Shown here: piece after piece, positions 23,309 through 30,890 of the stretch
How the letters are laid out: each line of letters opens with the position of its first letter
Numbering within the stretch: the stretch's first letter is position 1
IMG/VR virus record: IMGVR_UViG_3300010354_000013
Coordinates: 1-36,896 of that record
Reading direction: 5' to 3' (one strand)
DNA from: a virus
DNA: 36,896 nucleotides
Notes under the pieces: generated by a model
Databases searched by the model: none
What the model saw: the letters and a program-made list of their open reading frames with translations, nothing else
What the model was told of the DNA's origin: nothing
Translations under genes and position numbers: made by a program

Positions 23309-23671
23309 TTATGCCAAAAACTTCAGCTTGTACAGGCTGCTCAAATACAGCCCCACGATCTCGTCGATGATGTTCTGCAACGGCGTGTCGTCTTTCTTGC
23401 AGACCTCGTAGCGCATCTTTTCGACGTCAGCCAACGAGTCCTCCAAAAACTCCACGATGTTGCCAGTCTTTTTGGCGCTCATCAAGGAGATCGGGCCGAT
23501 CAGCCCGTGCCGCCCTTGATACGCCTCGGCAAACTTGTCCGCCAGATCGACAATGCCGTCGTAGAACTCGTTGAGCGCCGAGTGCTTGGCAAACGACCGA
23601 GTGTTTAAATGCACGCTGTGCGCAACGTCCCGCGCCAAAAACAGCGTGCCAATAAAGTCCGCACAGCTCAC
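23309..23671 (-). CDS. DUF5856-like helical protein
   Basis: A 120-residue helical protein. FIGTLFLARDVAHSVHLNT, FAKHSALNEFYDGIVDLAD and FAEAYQGRHGLIGPI are characteristic of a phage family (DUF5856) with a Dps-like four-helix appearance. It overlaps the portal stop by ATGA. Family members sit next to portal or terminase genes. Conserved His residues in AHSVHL and KHSALNEFYD are compatible with metal binding, but function is unknown. Confidence 0.8.
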   Translation of the reverse strand: MSCADFIGTLFLARDVAHSVHLNTRSFAKHSALNEFYDGIVDLADKFAEAYQGRHGLIGPISLMSAKKTGNIVEFLEDSLADVEKMRYEVCKKDDTPLQNIIDEIVGLYLSSLYKLKFLA

Positions 23672-25836
23672 TGCATACCTCCTTGCGGCATTTCAGGAAC
23701 GATAGGCGTCTGCCGCATCTGAGGCGAGCCGGCCACGATGTCGCCAGTGTCCATTGCCGCAGCAATCGTGCCCATTACGATGTCCTGAATCTGCTCAGGC
23801 GACATACCGGCCTGCACCGCGCTGATTCGAGCCGTTTCAGCCTGATACGCCTTGATCTTGGCCTCGAACTCCTTGATCATCAGGTCGCGGGCTTCCATGC
23901 TCTGATTGACGTTCTGGAGCATGTTGAACATCTGCTCCATCTCGGCGGCCATCGCCTGCATCTGCATCTGAGCTGCCTGCAGCGCCGGGTTGTTGTCGCC
24001 GTCTTCCATCAGCTTCGGGTCGATGGTGCGTGCGAAGCGCTTGGCCAACTGCTGTGCGCCCGGCCAGTCCATGTTCTTGACGAACAAGTCACCCGCCACC
24101 GCCCACAGTTGCGGGTTGGTCTGCAGCAACTGAGCCATCGCCTCCAGCGCTTCTTGGCGCTTGGTCGCATAGCCCGGACCCGTCACGATACGCACGTCGT
24201 ACTTACCCACGCCGGGGTTGTAGACCTTGCGCATCACCACGCCTTGCTCATTGACCATCTTGCGCACGGGCTCTGGCTGAGTCGGATCGACCTCTACCAT
24301 CTCCGTCTCGCCGTCTTCGCCAACGATGCGCAAGATACGCTGCGTGTCGTAAATCTTCGGTGCCAGATCGACAATCTGACGCACGATGTGCCGGATGGCC
24401 CGCGCCAGGTTGTCGCCGTAGTGGTAGGTGCCGACGTCGCCCTCGCGCTGGCGGGCGAGGATCGCCTTGCCCGAACGCTCGTTGGACTGCATCCCCAACG
24501 AGGCGTTGTACTGCCCCGTGACGGCCTTCAAGTCCTCCGAGGCGCCCATCTTGGCCTGAATCAGGCCCGTTTGAGCCATCGGCGGCTGAGCACGCATCGG
24601 CAGCGGCAGCACGGCGCCGGAGCCGTCGGTCACATCAGGGTTGACCTCAAGGTACGGCCAGTTCTGCGTGTTGGCCGTCTTCCATTGCATCTCGTAGCCT
24701 TCAAACTGGCCACCGTATCCAATGAAAGGCGCTTTTGGAGCCAGCGCCAGCATCTCTGCCTCTTGGCTCGTCCAGTAGTTGTACATGCGCTGCGCGTCTT
24801 TGGCGTTGCGCACCAGACCGCTGACGTAGATGCGACCCTCGACCTCAAATTCGTTACCAACGACTCGCACGACCGGGATGTACTTGCCGGCCCACTCCTG
24901 CTCTTCAAGAATTTCGTAGCCGTTGATCTTGCACCACTTGATGCGCTTGCGGTCGGCCTCGCGGCTGCGCAACGGCTTGCCGTAAATCGCCTTTAAGTCG
25001 CGGTCTTCTGGCGTGTTGGCAAACACCGACTGCCCGTTCGGGTACAGGTGCAGCTTCTCGCGGCTGTACTCGATGTAGAAATACTCCGCAATCCGCACCG
25101 TGTTTTCATTCAACCACTGACTGATCGACTGGTCGCCCACACCCAGGCTCATCAGCGTAGACATCGGCGCGGCGTTCGGGTACAGGCGCTCGTACTCTTC
25201 TTTTGTCAGGTCTTCGGTGATGAAGCACCACTTCGCATCCGCCCCGCACGGGTCTTGGATGGTGGGGTCCATGTAGACGCTGAACGAGTTGCGAATGCGC
25301 CCGATCTTGATGTCCTGATCGAACGTGTCCTCGTCGCAATACTCCGTCAGCAGCCGGATGTAGCCCTCGCCGTAAGAGACTTGGTTTTCGCACGCAGTGT
25401 CGTAGGCGACGTCGGCGTCGGAGATGTACTCGATGTGCCGCACAAGGCCGTTGAAGATTTCCGCGACCTCGATGTCCGCTTTGTCGTCCGCCGGAATGAC
25501 CTTGCCCATCGGGCGGTTCATCCGCTGGTCGTTTGTGACCTGTCGGACGTGCTGCGGCAACTTGTTGATCGTCAGGCAGGGCCGGGCGTTGATCGTCTGC
25601 CCTTGCACCGCGCCGCGTGTGGCCAGCACGTCCGCTGGCCATTGCCAGTTGTTGTCCGGGCTGCCTGCGTAGAACCGCAGGTCGTCGAGCTGATCTTCCC
25701 GCGATTCAGAATACGCCGAGATGGCCATCGACAGCCGCGAACGTGCTGTGGCCAGCACGTCGGAGTCCGTTTTGTCCTTGGCCGAGCCGCCAACGGCGAC
25801 AGCCGCTACGGCGTTTATCCCGGTGTAGTCAGCCAT
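23668..25836 (-). CDS. Portal protein, P22 gp1-like
   Basis: A 722-residue protein. P22-type portal signatures include DLRFYAGSPDNNWQWP near the N-terminus, PCLTINKLPQHVRQVTNDQR, YGEGYIRLLTEYCDEDTFDQ, TGQYNASLGMQSNERSGKA and a C-terminal helical tail (MQMQAMAAEMEQMFNMLQ) like the P22 barrel. Twelve copies form the DNA channel, bind terminase during packaging and later the gp4-like factor. Size is close to P22 portal (about 725). The last ~30 residues are Pro/Met-rich. Confidence 0.92.
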   Translation of the reverse strand: MADYTGINAVAAVAVGGSAKDKTDSDVLATARSRLSMAISAYSESREDQLDDLRFYAGSPDNNWQWPADVLATRGAVQGQTINARPCLTINKLPQHVRQVTNDQRMNRPMGKVIPADDKADIEVAEIFNGLVRHIEYISDADVAYDTACENQVSYGEGYIRLLTEYCDEDTFDQDIKIGRIRNSFSVYMDPTIQDPCGADAKWCFITEDLTKEEYERLYPNAAPMSTLMSLGVGDQSISQWLNENTVRIAEYFYIEYSREKLHLYPNGQSVFANTPEDRDLKAIYGKPLRSREADRKRIKWCKINGYEILEEQEWAGKYIPVVRVVGNEFEVEGRIYVSGLVRNAKDAQRMYNYWTSQEAEMLALAPKAPFIGYGGQFEGYEMQWKTANTQNWPYLEVNPDVTDGSGAVLPLPMRAQPPMAQTGLIQAKMGASEDLKAVTGQYNASLGMQSNERSGKAILARQREGDVGTYHYGDNLARAIRHIVRQIVDLAPKIYDTQRILRIVGEDGETEMVEVDPTQPEPVRKMVNEQGVVMRKVYNPGVGKYDVRIVTGPGYATKRQEALEAMAQLLQTNPQLWAVAGDLFVKNMDWPGAQQLAKRFARTIDPKLMEDGDNNPALQAAQMQMQAMAAEMEQMFNMLQNVNQSMEARDLMIKEFEAKIKAYQAETARISAVQAGMSPEQIQDIVMGTIAAAMDTGDIVAGSPQMRQTPIVPEMPQGGMQ

Positions 25837-25837
25837 G

Positions 25838-26017
25838 TCACTTGATCTTGCTCAGAACCTTGGCCACCGTCGCCTTGACGTTGACGCTGCCGTCGTTCTT
25901 ACCGCTGCACATGGCCATGTGGGCGTTGGTCGGCGTGTTGCGCGCCGGCATACCGCCGTTGCTGACTTTGGGCTGCTTGGCCTCGATCATGCGAATCTGC
26001 TGCGTGGTGGACTTCAT
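25838..26017 (-). CDS. Small Lys-rich hypothetical protein
   Basis: A 59-residue protein starting MKSTTQQIRMIEAKQ, with a strong AGGAG site at 26023-26027. Basic, with NGGMPARNTPTNAHMAMCSG and a basic C-terminus. It is 1 bp from the portal gene and overlaps the next small gene by ATGA. It belongs to a run of four short basic genes between terminase and portal. Function unknown. Confidence 0.7.
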   Translation of the reverse strand: MKSTTQQIRMIEAKQPKVSNGGMPARNTPTNAHMAMCSGKNDGSVNVKATVAKVLSKIK

Positions 26018-26178
26018 TTCTTGCTCCTGGGCATGGGCTTGGCGCCCGACTTCTTTGCGGCCTCGCGCTGCGTGCTGTAGGCAATGGCTACAGCCTGTTT
26101 TTGAGGCTTGCCAGCAGCCATCTCGGCCTTCACGTTCTTGCGAAACGCCTCTTTAGAGGCCGATTTGACGAGAGGCAT
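26014..26178 (-). CDS. DUF6496-like small basic protein
   Basis: A 54-residue protein starting MPLVKSASKEAFRKNVKAE, followed by GKPQKQAVAIAYSTQREA and a Lys/Arg tail. This is a well-known phage pattern (KSKSK-AFSKNV--EM-AGKPQKQA-AIAY). Start set by GGGGAAG and by alignment to that pattern. Strong positive charge; possibly DNA-associated. Function unknown. Confidence 0.8.
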   Translation of the reverse strand: MPLVKSASKEAFRKNVKAEMAAGKPQKQAVAIAYSTQREAAKKSGAKPMPRSKK

Positions 26179-26179
26179 G

Positions 26180-26338
26180 TTACTTCCCCTTCGGTTTAGC
26201 CGTTTTGGCCGACTCGCGGAAGGCTTTGGCCGTCGGCGCGCCCGGAGTGCCCGGTTTGCGCATTTTCTCACCAGAACCGGCTTTAATGCGCTCGCGTTTG
26301 GCGTGAATATTACTGTAGAGCCCTGGTTTGGTAGCCAT
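26180..26338 (-). CDS. Small basic hypothetical protein
   Basis: A 52-residue protein starting MATKPGLYSNIHAKRERIK, then GSGEKMRKPG and KAFRESAKTAKPKGK. The pattern GLY-NIHAKR-RI--GSGE-MR--G recurs in phage genomes beside DUF6496-type genes. Lys-rich; function unknown. It lies 1 bp from the DUF6496-like gene. Confidence 0.75.
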   Translation of the reverse strand: MATKPGLYSNIHAKRERIKAGSGEKMRKPGTPGAPTAKAFRESAKTAKPKGK

Positions 26339-26340
26339 TT

Positions 26341-26601
26341 TCAGCACTTCCACCGTTTGAGCGCCGCTTTAGCGCGTTCGCCGTCTTTGGCCTTGGCCGC
26401 TACGGACCCCATGCGGGCGCAAAACGACGCTTTGCGGCCTTTGTCGGCCTCGGTCTTGGGGTTTGGCGCTGGCGCCTTGAGGTTGGAGCCCGTTTCGCGG
26501 TTGTACTTCTCGCGGCCCTTGGCCGTCAGCCCCGCGCCCTTGCTGACGGGCAGCTTTTCGCCGCGCCCGACGCTCAAAGAGACTGACTTTTTCGTGGCCA
26601 C
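26341..26601 (-). CDS. DUF6321-like small basic protein
   Basis: An 86-residue protein with a GTG start (reading MATKKSVSLSVGRG), preceded by a G-rich site that overlaps the terminase end. Features: KGAGLTAKGREKYNRETGSN, PNPKTEADKGRKASFCARM and a C-terminal ALKRWKC. The GLTAxGR-KYN--TGSNL and SFCARM motifs are typical of the DUF6321 family of phages. It may bind nucleic acid or act in packaging; not shown. Confidence 0.78.
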   Translation of the reverse strand: MATKKSVSLSVGRGEKLPVSKGAGLTAKGREKYNRETGSNLKAPAPNPKTEADKGRKASFCARMGSVAAKAKDGERAKAALKRWKC

Positions 26602-26605
26602 GGGT

Positions 26606-28132
26606 TTACGCCCCCATCCATGACGCTGACGCGCCAATTCTAGACCCTGTGACGAGCGTTCTGGGCCTCTCACGCGCTTCGCGGGTGGCCACCGGGAACG
26701 CGAACGTCACCGCGATGGCGTCTGCGGCGTCTGGAGAGGCAAGGCCACGCGATTTCATGTCCTTTTTCGACTCCAAAAAGATCGTCCCGCTGCTGTCAGG
26801 CTTGGTCTGGGGGCCGGTCAGGTCGGCTTTTAGCTGCCTGTCCTCGGTCATGCTGGCTGTTTTCAGCCATTCCCGCATCGCGCCCCAGAGTTCGGCCCGC
26901 TTGTTACCCCACATGATACTGTTTTTGGCCTTCCAGCCAAAATTCACCCCGCGCACCTTATACCGCTGTTCCACCAGCCGGTCAAGGATGCCGTACCCCA
27001 GCCCGCCCTCGTCGATGACCGTCAGCGCCGGCTTGAAGTCCTCTATCGCCTCGATGACGTGCCCCACCACCGTCATCGTGTCGTCGCCCCGGTAGCGCCG
27101 CAGCTCCACCAGATCGCGCCCCTGCCTGACCGCAATGACGGTCGAGTCGGCTCCTGATCGCGCCGGATCGACGCCGATGACGATAGGTGCCTCGGGGTCT
27201 TTGTACCTAGGCCGCTTGAACGCCTGATCAACCAGCGTCGGCCCGATAAACTGACCGTCGCCGAGTGACGGAAACTCACCGTACACCTCGATCTTCGCCT
27301 GCGGGCTGTCCTCGCCGTACTCCGCAATGATCTGGTCGTAGACCTGCTTGTCGGTGTCCTCGACCGTGCGGCTGTCCACTTGCTTCGTGCGCCAGAAGTC
27401 GCGCTTGCCGTGGAAGCACTCGTAGAAGTACCCCTGCGGACGACGCGGGTTGCTGAACGCGCACCAGAACCTATGCGGCGTGTTCTCCGAAAAGAAGCCC
27501 TGCGCGACCTGCCAGATGGTGTCCGGGATACCCGACGCCTCGTCAAAGATCAGCATCACCCCATCGACGTTGTGCAGACCGGCGTAAGCGTCCGGGTTCT
27601 CTTCGCTCCACAGCCTACCTTCAGCGCCCCAGTACCGCGTGCCTTTGCGCAGGTCACGCTCGACCAGATCGGTCAGCCACTTGGCCGGCGTGATGCGCGT
27701 GGCGCTGATCTCAAACCAGTGGCTGTTAATCGACATCGCCAACCACTTGGTGATCTCCGACCAAGTGACGCTGCGTAGCTGCGCCTCGCTGTTGGCGCTG
27801 ACCATGACACTCGCGCCGATTTTGGTGGACAGCATCCACAGCACGAGCCAGGACACGAGGGCCGACTTACCGATCCCGCGCCCTGAGGCCACCGACAGCC
27901 GAAACACCTCGAACGCCTCTTTCGGGCGGTTGTTCTTGATGTGCGCCGCCATCTCGCGCAGCACCTCGCGCTGCCACTTGCGCGGGCCTTTGTGCTTGGC
28001 CAGCGGCGTGTTCGCCTCGCCCCAAGGAAACGTGAACATCACGAACGCCTCGGGATCGTCGGCAATGCTGGGCGCCCACAGGCGCACCATCAACTGCTGC
28101 TCATCGCCGGGCTGATACTTGATCGTTTGCAT
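26606..28132 (-). CDS. terL: Terminase large subunit
   Basis: A 508-residue protein. The ATPase has Walker A SGRGIGKS (83-90), Walker B VMLIFDEAS (Asp197, Glu198) and a coupling segment after it. The nuclease has GVDPARSGADS (Asp322), TVIDEGGLG (Asp374) and SPDAADAIAV (Asp468 or Asp471), the RNase-H-like triad. It cuts concatemeric DNA and drives it into procapsids. The large-subunit type fits P22-like headful packaging. It overlaps the small subunit gene by 32 bp. Confidence 0.95.
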   Translation of the reverse strand: MQTIKYQPGDEQQLMVRLWAPSIADDPEAFVMFTFPWGEANTPLAKHKGPRKWQREVLREMAAHIKNNRPKEAFEVFRLSVASGRGIGKSALVSWLVLWMLSTKIGASVMVSANSEAQLRSVTWSEITKWLAMSINSHWFEISATRITPAKWLTDLVERDLRKGTRYWGAEGRLWSEENPDAYAGLHNVDGVMLIFDEASGIPDTIWQVAQGFFSENTPHRFWCAFSNPRRPQGYFYECFHGKRDFWRTKQVDSRTVEDTDKQVYDQIIAEYGEDSPQAKIEVYGEFPSLGDGQFIGPTLVDQAFKRPRYKDPEAPIVIGVDPARSGADSTVIAVRQGRDLVELRRYRGDDTMTVVGHVIEAIEDFKPALTVIDEGGLGYGILDRLVEQRYKVRGVNFGWKAKNSIMWGNKRAELWGAMREWLKTASMTEDRQLKADLTGPQTKPDSSGTIFLESKKDMKSRGLASPDAADAIAVTFAFPVATREARERPRTLVTGSRIGASASWMGA

Positions 28133-28604
28133 GGGTGGGTTTGGTTGACTGCAACGCCTGCTGCAGCGCGTGACTGACGTCTATCTGCTTGGGCTGGCTC
28201 GGCTCGACGTCGATGACGTCGGTTTGATTGACGCGGGCGGTGGCCTGCTCCAGCGCCAGGGTGATGCTGATCGCCTGCGCGCCTGTGACCTCGACCTTCT
28301 GCGCCGCCGTCCAGTCCGCACGGTGCTTCAGATACTCCATCGCCATCTTTGCGTCGCCTGCGAGCGCGGCGTCGCGCACAACGGTCGCCATCGCGGCCTC
28401 GGCATCCGCGTGCCCCTTGGCCACTGCAAACTCAGCGATGGGGTCCATCTGACACAGACGCCGGAACTCGACCGGCAACAGACCGGCGTTGAGCGCAAGT
28501 GCGTCACCCTTCAGCCCTAACTTCGCGCTGGCGTACAAGCGCTCCAACAACGCCTCGGTCGCCTTGACCTCGCGCACCGTGAGCGGCAACGATCTGAACG
28601 TCAT
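28101..28604 (-). CDS. terS: Terminase small subunit
   Basis: A 167-residue protein from ATG 28604 (an upstream TTG would add six residues). The N-terminal half is a HTH-like DNA-recognition region (RLYASAKLGLKGDALALNAGL), followed by helices with DAEAAMATVVRDAALAGDAKMAMEYL and a Gln-rich tail. The wording KGDALALNAGL--VEFRRLCQ-DP is common to phage small terminases. It recognises the packaging site and stimulates the large subunit, which overlaps it. No clear Shine-Dalgarno sequence is seen. Confidence 0.8.
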   Translation of the reverse strand: MTFRSLPLTVREVKATEALLERLYASAKLGLKGDALALNAGLLPVEFRRLCQMDPIAEFAVAKGHADAEAAMATVVRDAALAGDAKMAMEYLKHRADWTAAQKVEVTGAQAISITLALEQATARVNQTDVIDVEPSQPKQIDVSHALQQALQSTKPTHANDQVSARR

Positions 28605-28770
28605 GCGCGGATGGTAGCGCAATTTTGTTGGACGGTGTTGGGTTTAGCTGCGGGTAAAAAATTTTGTGCGACCCCTTCGTTTTTGTTGGCCCTTGCCGCC
28701 GGCCCTCCCCCTCCCCCCCCTCCGCTTCAAGCTCGCGGCCGCCGGCCGCCAGCTGCAGCGCTGCGCGCCT

Positions 28771-28883
28771 ATGGGCCGGATGGGCCATGGCCCAGCATGT
28801 CGGCATCATGCTGGCGCCCATGGGCCGGATGGGCCATGGCCCAGCATGTCGGCGTGCATCATGGGCCGGATGGGCCATGGCCC
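28771..28883 (+). repeat. Three direct repeats with GGGCCATGGCCC palindrome
   Basis: Copies start at 28771, 28820 and 28861 and share 23 bp: ATGGGCCGG followed by ATGGGCCATGGCCC. The first two share 34 bp. A fourth 23-bp copy is at 29306-29328 and a degenerate one at 28985-29002. The 12-bp palindrome ends each unit. CCAGCATG and CATGCTGG (28792-28814) form a hairpin between copies 1 and 2. Confidence 0.85.
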
Positions 28884-28956
28884 CGCTGGCGCGTGGTCAC
28901 GCGGCCGGGTGTCGCGGCGCCGGTCCAGGGTTTGGGGCGCCGGGGCTATCGACGCA

Positions 28957-29291
28957 TGCCTAAAAATGAGGCAGTTTTAGCGCGATGGGCTGGATGGGCC
29001 ATCGGCAGCGCAGGTCGTTCTAATATTACCTAATATCCTACTATCTTACTACACTATTATTTCAATTCGCCAATCATCTAGAAACCGATAGCCCATCCGG
29101 CCCATTCCCTCGATCGCGCCTTAGCCCCACTCATAAGCCCAGGGCCCATCCTCACTGTAGCCCATCCTTACGTTGTCCTTACACTTAAAAAATCCCACTG
29201 TCTACCATTCCCCTACACTGCCTCATTTTTAAGCAATGGGCCACGTTTATGGGCTATGCAAGGGCCACGAAAAATGCCTCATTTTTGAGCA
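28957..29291. repeat. Three copies of a conserved 17-mer, one inverted
   Basis: TGCCTCATTTTTxxGCA occurs at 29219-29235 (AA), at 29275-29291 (GA) and in reverse complement at 28957-28973 (AG). Only positions 13-14 vary. The copies flank the AT-rich island with opposite orientation, like iterons or protein-binding sites. Confidence 0.8.
29018..29078. other. AT-rich island
   Basis: About 60 bp dominated by A and T (for example CTAATATTACCTAATATCC) inside an otherwise very GC-rich genome. It sits between GGATGGGC words in direct orientation on the left and inverted on the right (29091, 29144, 29160). It is a candidate DNA-unwinding element. Confidence 0.6.
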
Positions 29292-29338
29292 CATAGCCCC
29301 GGCCGATGGGCCGGATGGGCCATGGCCCAAAGAATCAC

Positions 29339-29367
29339 TTGCACACTGCCCAACAATCCGTTACAGT
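29339..29367 (+). promoter_or_regulatory. Promoter of the rightward accessory operon
   Basis: TTGCAC (29339-29344), 17 bp, TACAGT (29362-29367), 40 bp before the first ATG. The -10 and the next base (TACAGTG) are the same as in the early promoter at 1684. Confidence 0.55.
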
Positions 29368-29390
29368 GCAATCACTGCATTGTCGCAGTG
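29364..29390. promoter_or_regulatory. Overlapping inverted repeats at the promoter, candidate operator
   Basis: Half-sites CAGTG (29364), CACTG (29373) and CAGTG (29386) form two dyads: CAGTG-CAAT-CACTG and CACTGC-ATTGTC-GCAGTG. They cover the -10 and start site, a repressor-site-like position. Confidence 0.5.
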
Positions 29391-29406
29391 CCTACCGGAG
29401 CTCACC

Positions 29407-29493
29407 ATGTCCGACATCCGCATTTTTGCCCTAGCCCTCGTCACGTTCGGCGCCTTTTGGGCCATCGTTTGGGTTCTGTTCGCTGCATTCTGA
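29407..29493 (+). CDS. Single-span membrane micropeptide
   Basis: A 28-residue peptide, MSDIRIF followed by a hydrophobic span to the C-terminus. It has GGAG at 29397-29400, with good spacing to ATG, directly downstream of the promoter. It is the first gene of the accessory operon. Function unknown. Confidence 0.55.
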   Translation: MSDIRIFALALVTFGAFWAIVWVLFAAF

Positions 29494-29526
29494 TTCCAAC
29501 AATCCACACACTTCTAGGGGTTCACA

Positions 29527-30249
29527 ATGGCCGGTTTCGTTTTCTATGATGGTCCGTCTCAAATCGACGGCGCGCCGATCATCGGCGTGGCCGTTCTCAA
29601 GTCCGAGAACGGCAAAACGGGGAACATGGTTCAGACGTATATCCTGCGCGCCGACATGGCGCCGCTATCCGCGATCGTCGACGGCGCGGACGTCTCAATT
29701 TGCGGGGACTGCGCGCATCGTGGGGATAAGTCCGCCGGCCGCGCGCGGACGTGTTACGTCGACGTTGCGAAGTCCGTCCAATCCGTTTTCGCAGCGTGGA
29801 CGCGCGGCGCTTATCCGATGCTCAGTCCGGCCGACGGCGCGCGCATGCTAGTCGGCCGCGCCGTCCGCATCGGATCCTATGGTGATCCGGCCGCGATACC
29901 GGCGCGCCATTGGCGCGCGCTGATTGCGCGCGCGGCCGGCCATACGGGTTACACCCATCAGTGGCGCCGGTACTTTGCGCGCGGACTGCGGACGATGGTT
30001 ATGGCGTCCGCCGATAGTGCGGCCGACCGCGACGTCGCGCGCGCCATGGGCTGGCGGACGTTCCGCGTCCGGAGCGCCGACGAGACGCTAGGCGCGCGCG
30101 AGATAGTTTGTCCCGCATCGGATGAAGGCGGGTTCAAACGCCAATGCATCAGCTGCAGGGCATGCGACGGCGCGCCGCGCGGCGCCACTCAAGCCAGTGT
30201 GGCCATCATCGTTCACGGCGCCATGGCGCGCCACTTCGCAACTGTCTGA
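29527..30249 (+). CDS. Conserved phage protein with cysteine clusters, unknown function
   Basis: A 240-residue protein. Cys clusters: CGDC (59-62) with Cys76 in RARTCYVDV, then VCPAS, and CISCRAC near the C-terminus, likely metal (zinc or iron-sulphur) ligands. Between them are AWTRGAYPM, GRAVRIGSYGDPAAIP, HTGYTHQWR, and ARAMGWRTFRVR, which I associate with a widely spread family of uncharacterised phage proteins. The regular order of Cys, aromatic and GYTHQW motifs suggests an enzyme. The gene is extremely rich in GC-palindromic words. Confidence 0.8.
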   Translation: MAGFVFYDGPSQIDGAPIIGVAVLKSENGKTGNMVQTYILRADMAPLSAIVDGADVSICGDCAHRGDKSAGRARTCYVDVAKSVQSVFAAWTRGAYPMLSPADGARMLVGRAVRIGSYGDPAAIPARHWRALIARAAGHTGYTHQWRRYFARGLRTMVMASADSAADRDVARAMGWRTFRVRSADETLGAREIVCPASDEGGFKRQCISCRACDGAPRGATQASVAIIVHGAMARHFATV

Positions 30250-30261
30250 GGAGAACCTAAC

Positions 30262-30513
30262 ATGCCCGTACTGTCGAATTCCATCTTTCAGGCGCGCCTA
30301 TCGTCCGGCGCGCTCGCAGTGTACGAAGTGCAACCCCAACATTTGAACCCGACTGATTCCGGATGGACCTTAAATCGGTCCACGATCGAGCACGGCCGCC
30401 AGCTTGCGCACGAGCACGCCGGCCGATGGTTCAAGCCCGGCGGATGGGAGGAAATCACGGACGCGCGCACGATAGCGCTATTGGAGCGCGCACCTAACGT
30501 TTGGGAGGACTGA
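30262..30513 (+). CDS. Small hypothetical protein
   Basis: An 83-residue protein starting MPVLSNSIFQARLSSGALAVYEV, ending RTIALLERAPNVWED. It has a GAGGAG site 6 bp before the ATG. No family recognised. It belongs to the coupled accessory operon. Confidence 0.65.
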   Translation: MPVLSNSIFQARLSSGALAVYEVQPQHLNPTDSGWTLNRSTIEHGRQLAHEHAGRWFKPGGWEEITDARTIALLERAPNVWED

Positions 30514-30517
30514 CATC

Positions 30518-30868
30518 ATGCCCTTTACCGCACGCTATCCCGGCCGCTGCAGCGCTACCGGCGCCGCTATCCGCCCTGGAGACACTATCGCATCGGCCGG
30601 ACGCGGCCGCTATACCCTCGTGTCGCGCGCGGCGCCATCGGCGCCGGCCGACGATGCGACCGATGCCGATATCGCGATCGCGGACGCGATCGATCCCGGT
30701 ATCGCGGCCGATGATCCGGATGCTGCAGCGGCCGCCGGCCGCTATCTCCGCCAGTCGATCGCGCGCGGCGTGTCCGACATATGGCGGACGTCCGGCGGCC
30801 GCGAGTTCTATCGGAACCGGCGTGGACTATGTGAGGACGCCCCATGTTGCGGATGCTGTAACGCCTAG
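30518..30868 (+). CDS. Protein with N-terminal ARYPGRCSATG module and C-terminal Cys cluster
   Basis: A 116-residue protein. The start FTARYPGRCSATGAAIRPGD is a module seen in phage proteins (A-Y-G-C---G--I-PGD), then an acidic, Ala/Asp-rich linker, then IWRTSGGREFYRNRRG and CEDAPCCGCCNA at the end. The CEDAPCCGCC ending is a recurring phage motif, probably metal-binding. Function unknown. Confidence 0.72.
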   Translation: MPFTARYPGRCSATGAAIRPGDTIASAGRGRYTLVSRAAPSAPADDATDADIAIADAIDPGIAADDPDAAAAAGRYLRQSIARGVSDIWRTSGGREFYRNRRGLCEDAPCCGCCNA

Positions 30869-30890
30869 CCCGTCACCATGGCCACGAGCC

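Larger units (their letters stand above)
28605..29406. other. Non-coding region with repeats; candidate replication origin and promoter region
   Basis: About 800 bp without a convincing gene lie between the leftward virion operon and the rightward accessory operon. It holds GC-rich direct repeats (28771-28883), further GGATGGGC words in both orientations, three copies of a 17-mer, an AT-rich island (about 29018-29078), a C-rich tract near 28708-28722 and a promoter before 29407. Short frames coding MGRMGHGP or WAGWAM-like strings are translations of the repeats. Confidence 0.75.

Noticed and set aside
23683-24996. Long plus-strand frame of 437 residues
   Set aside because: Antisense shadow of the portal gene, with no ribosome site and no recognisable domain.
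28771-28883. CRISPR-like array
   Set aside because: Only three repeats with unequal 41-49-bp spacing and related spacers, and no cas genes.
28611-29033. Plus-strand frames coding MGRMGHGP / WAGWAI repeats
   Set aside because: They are translations of the GGATGGGC repeats in several frames at once, with no ribosome sites; non-coding repeat is simpler.
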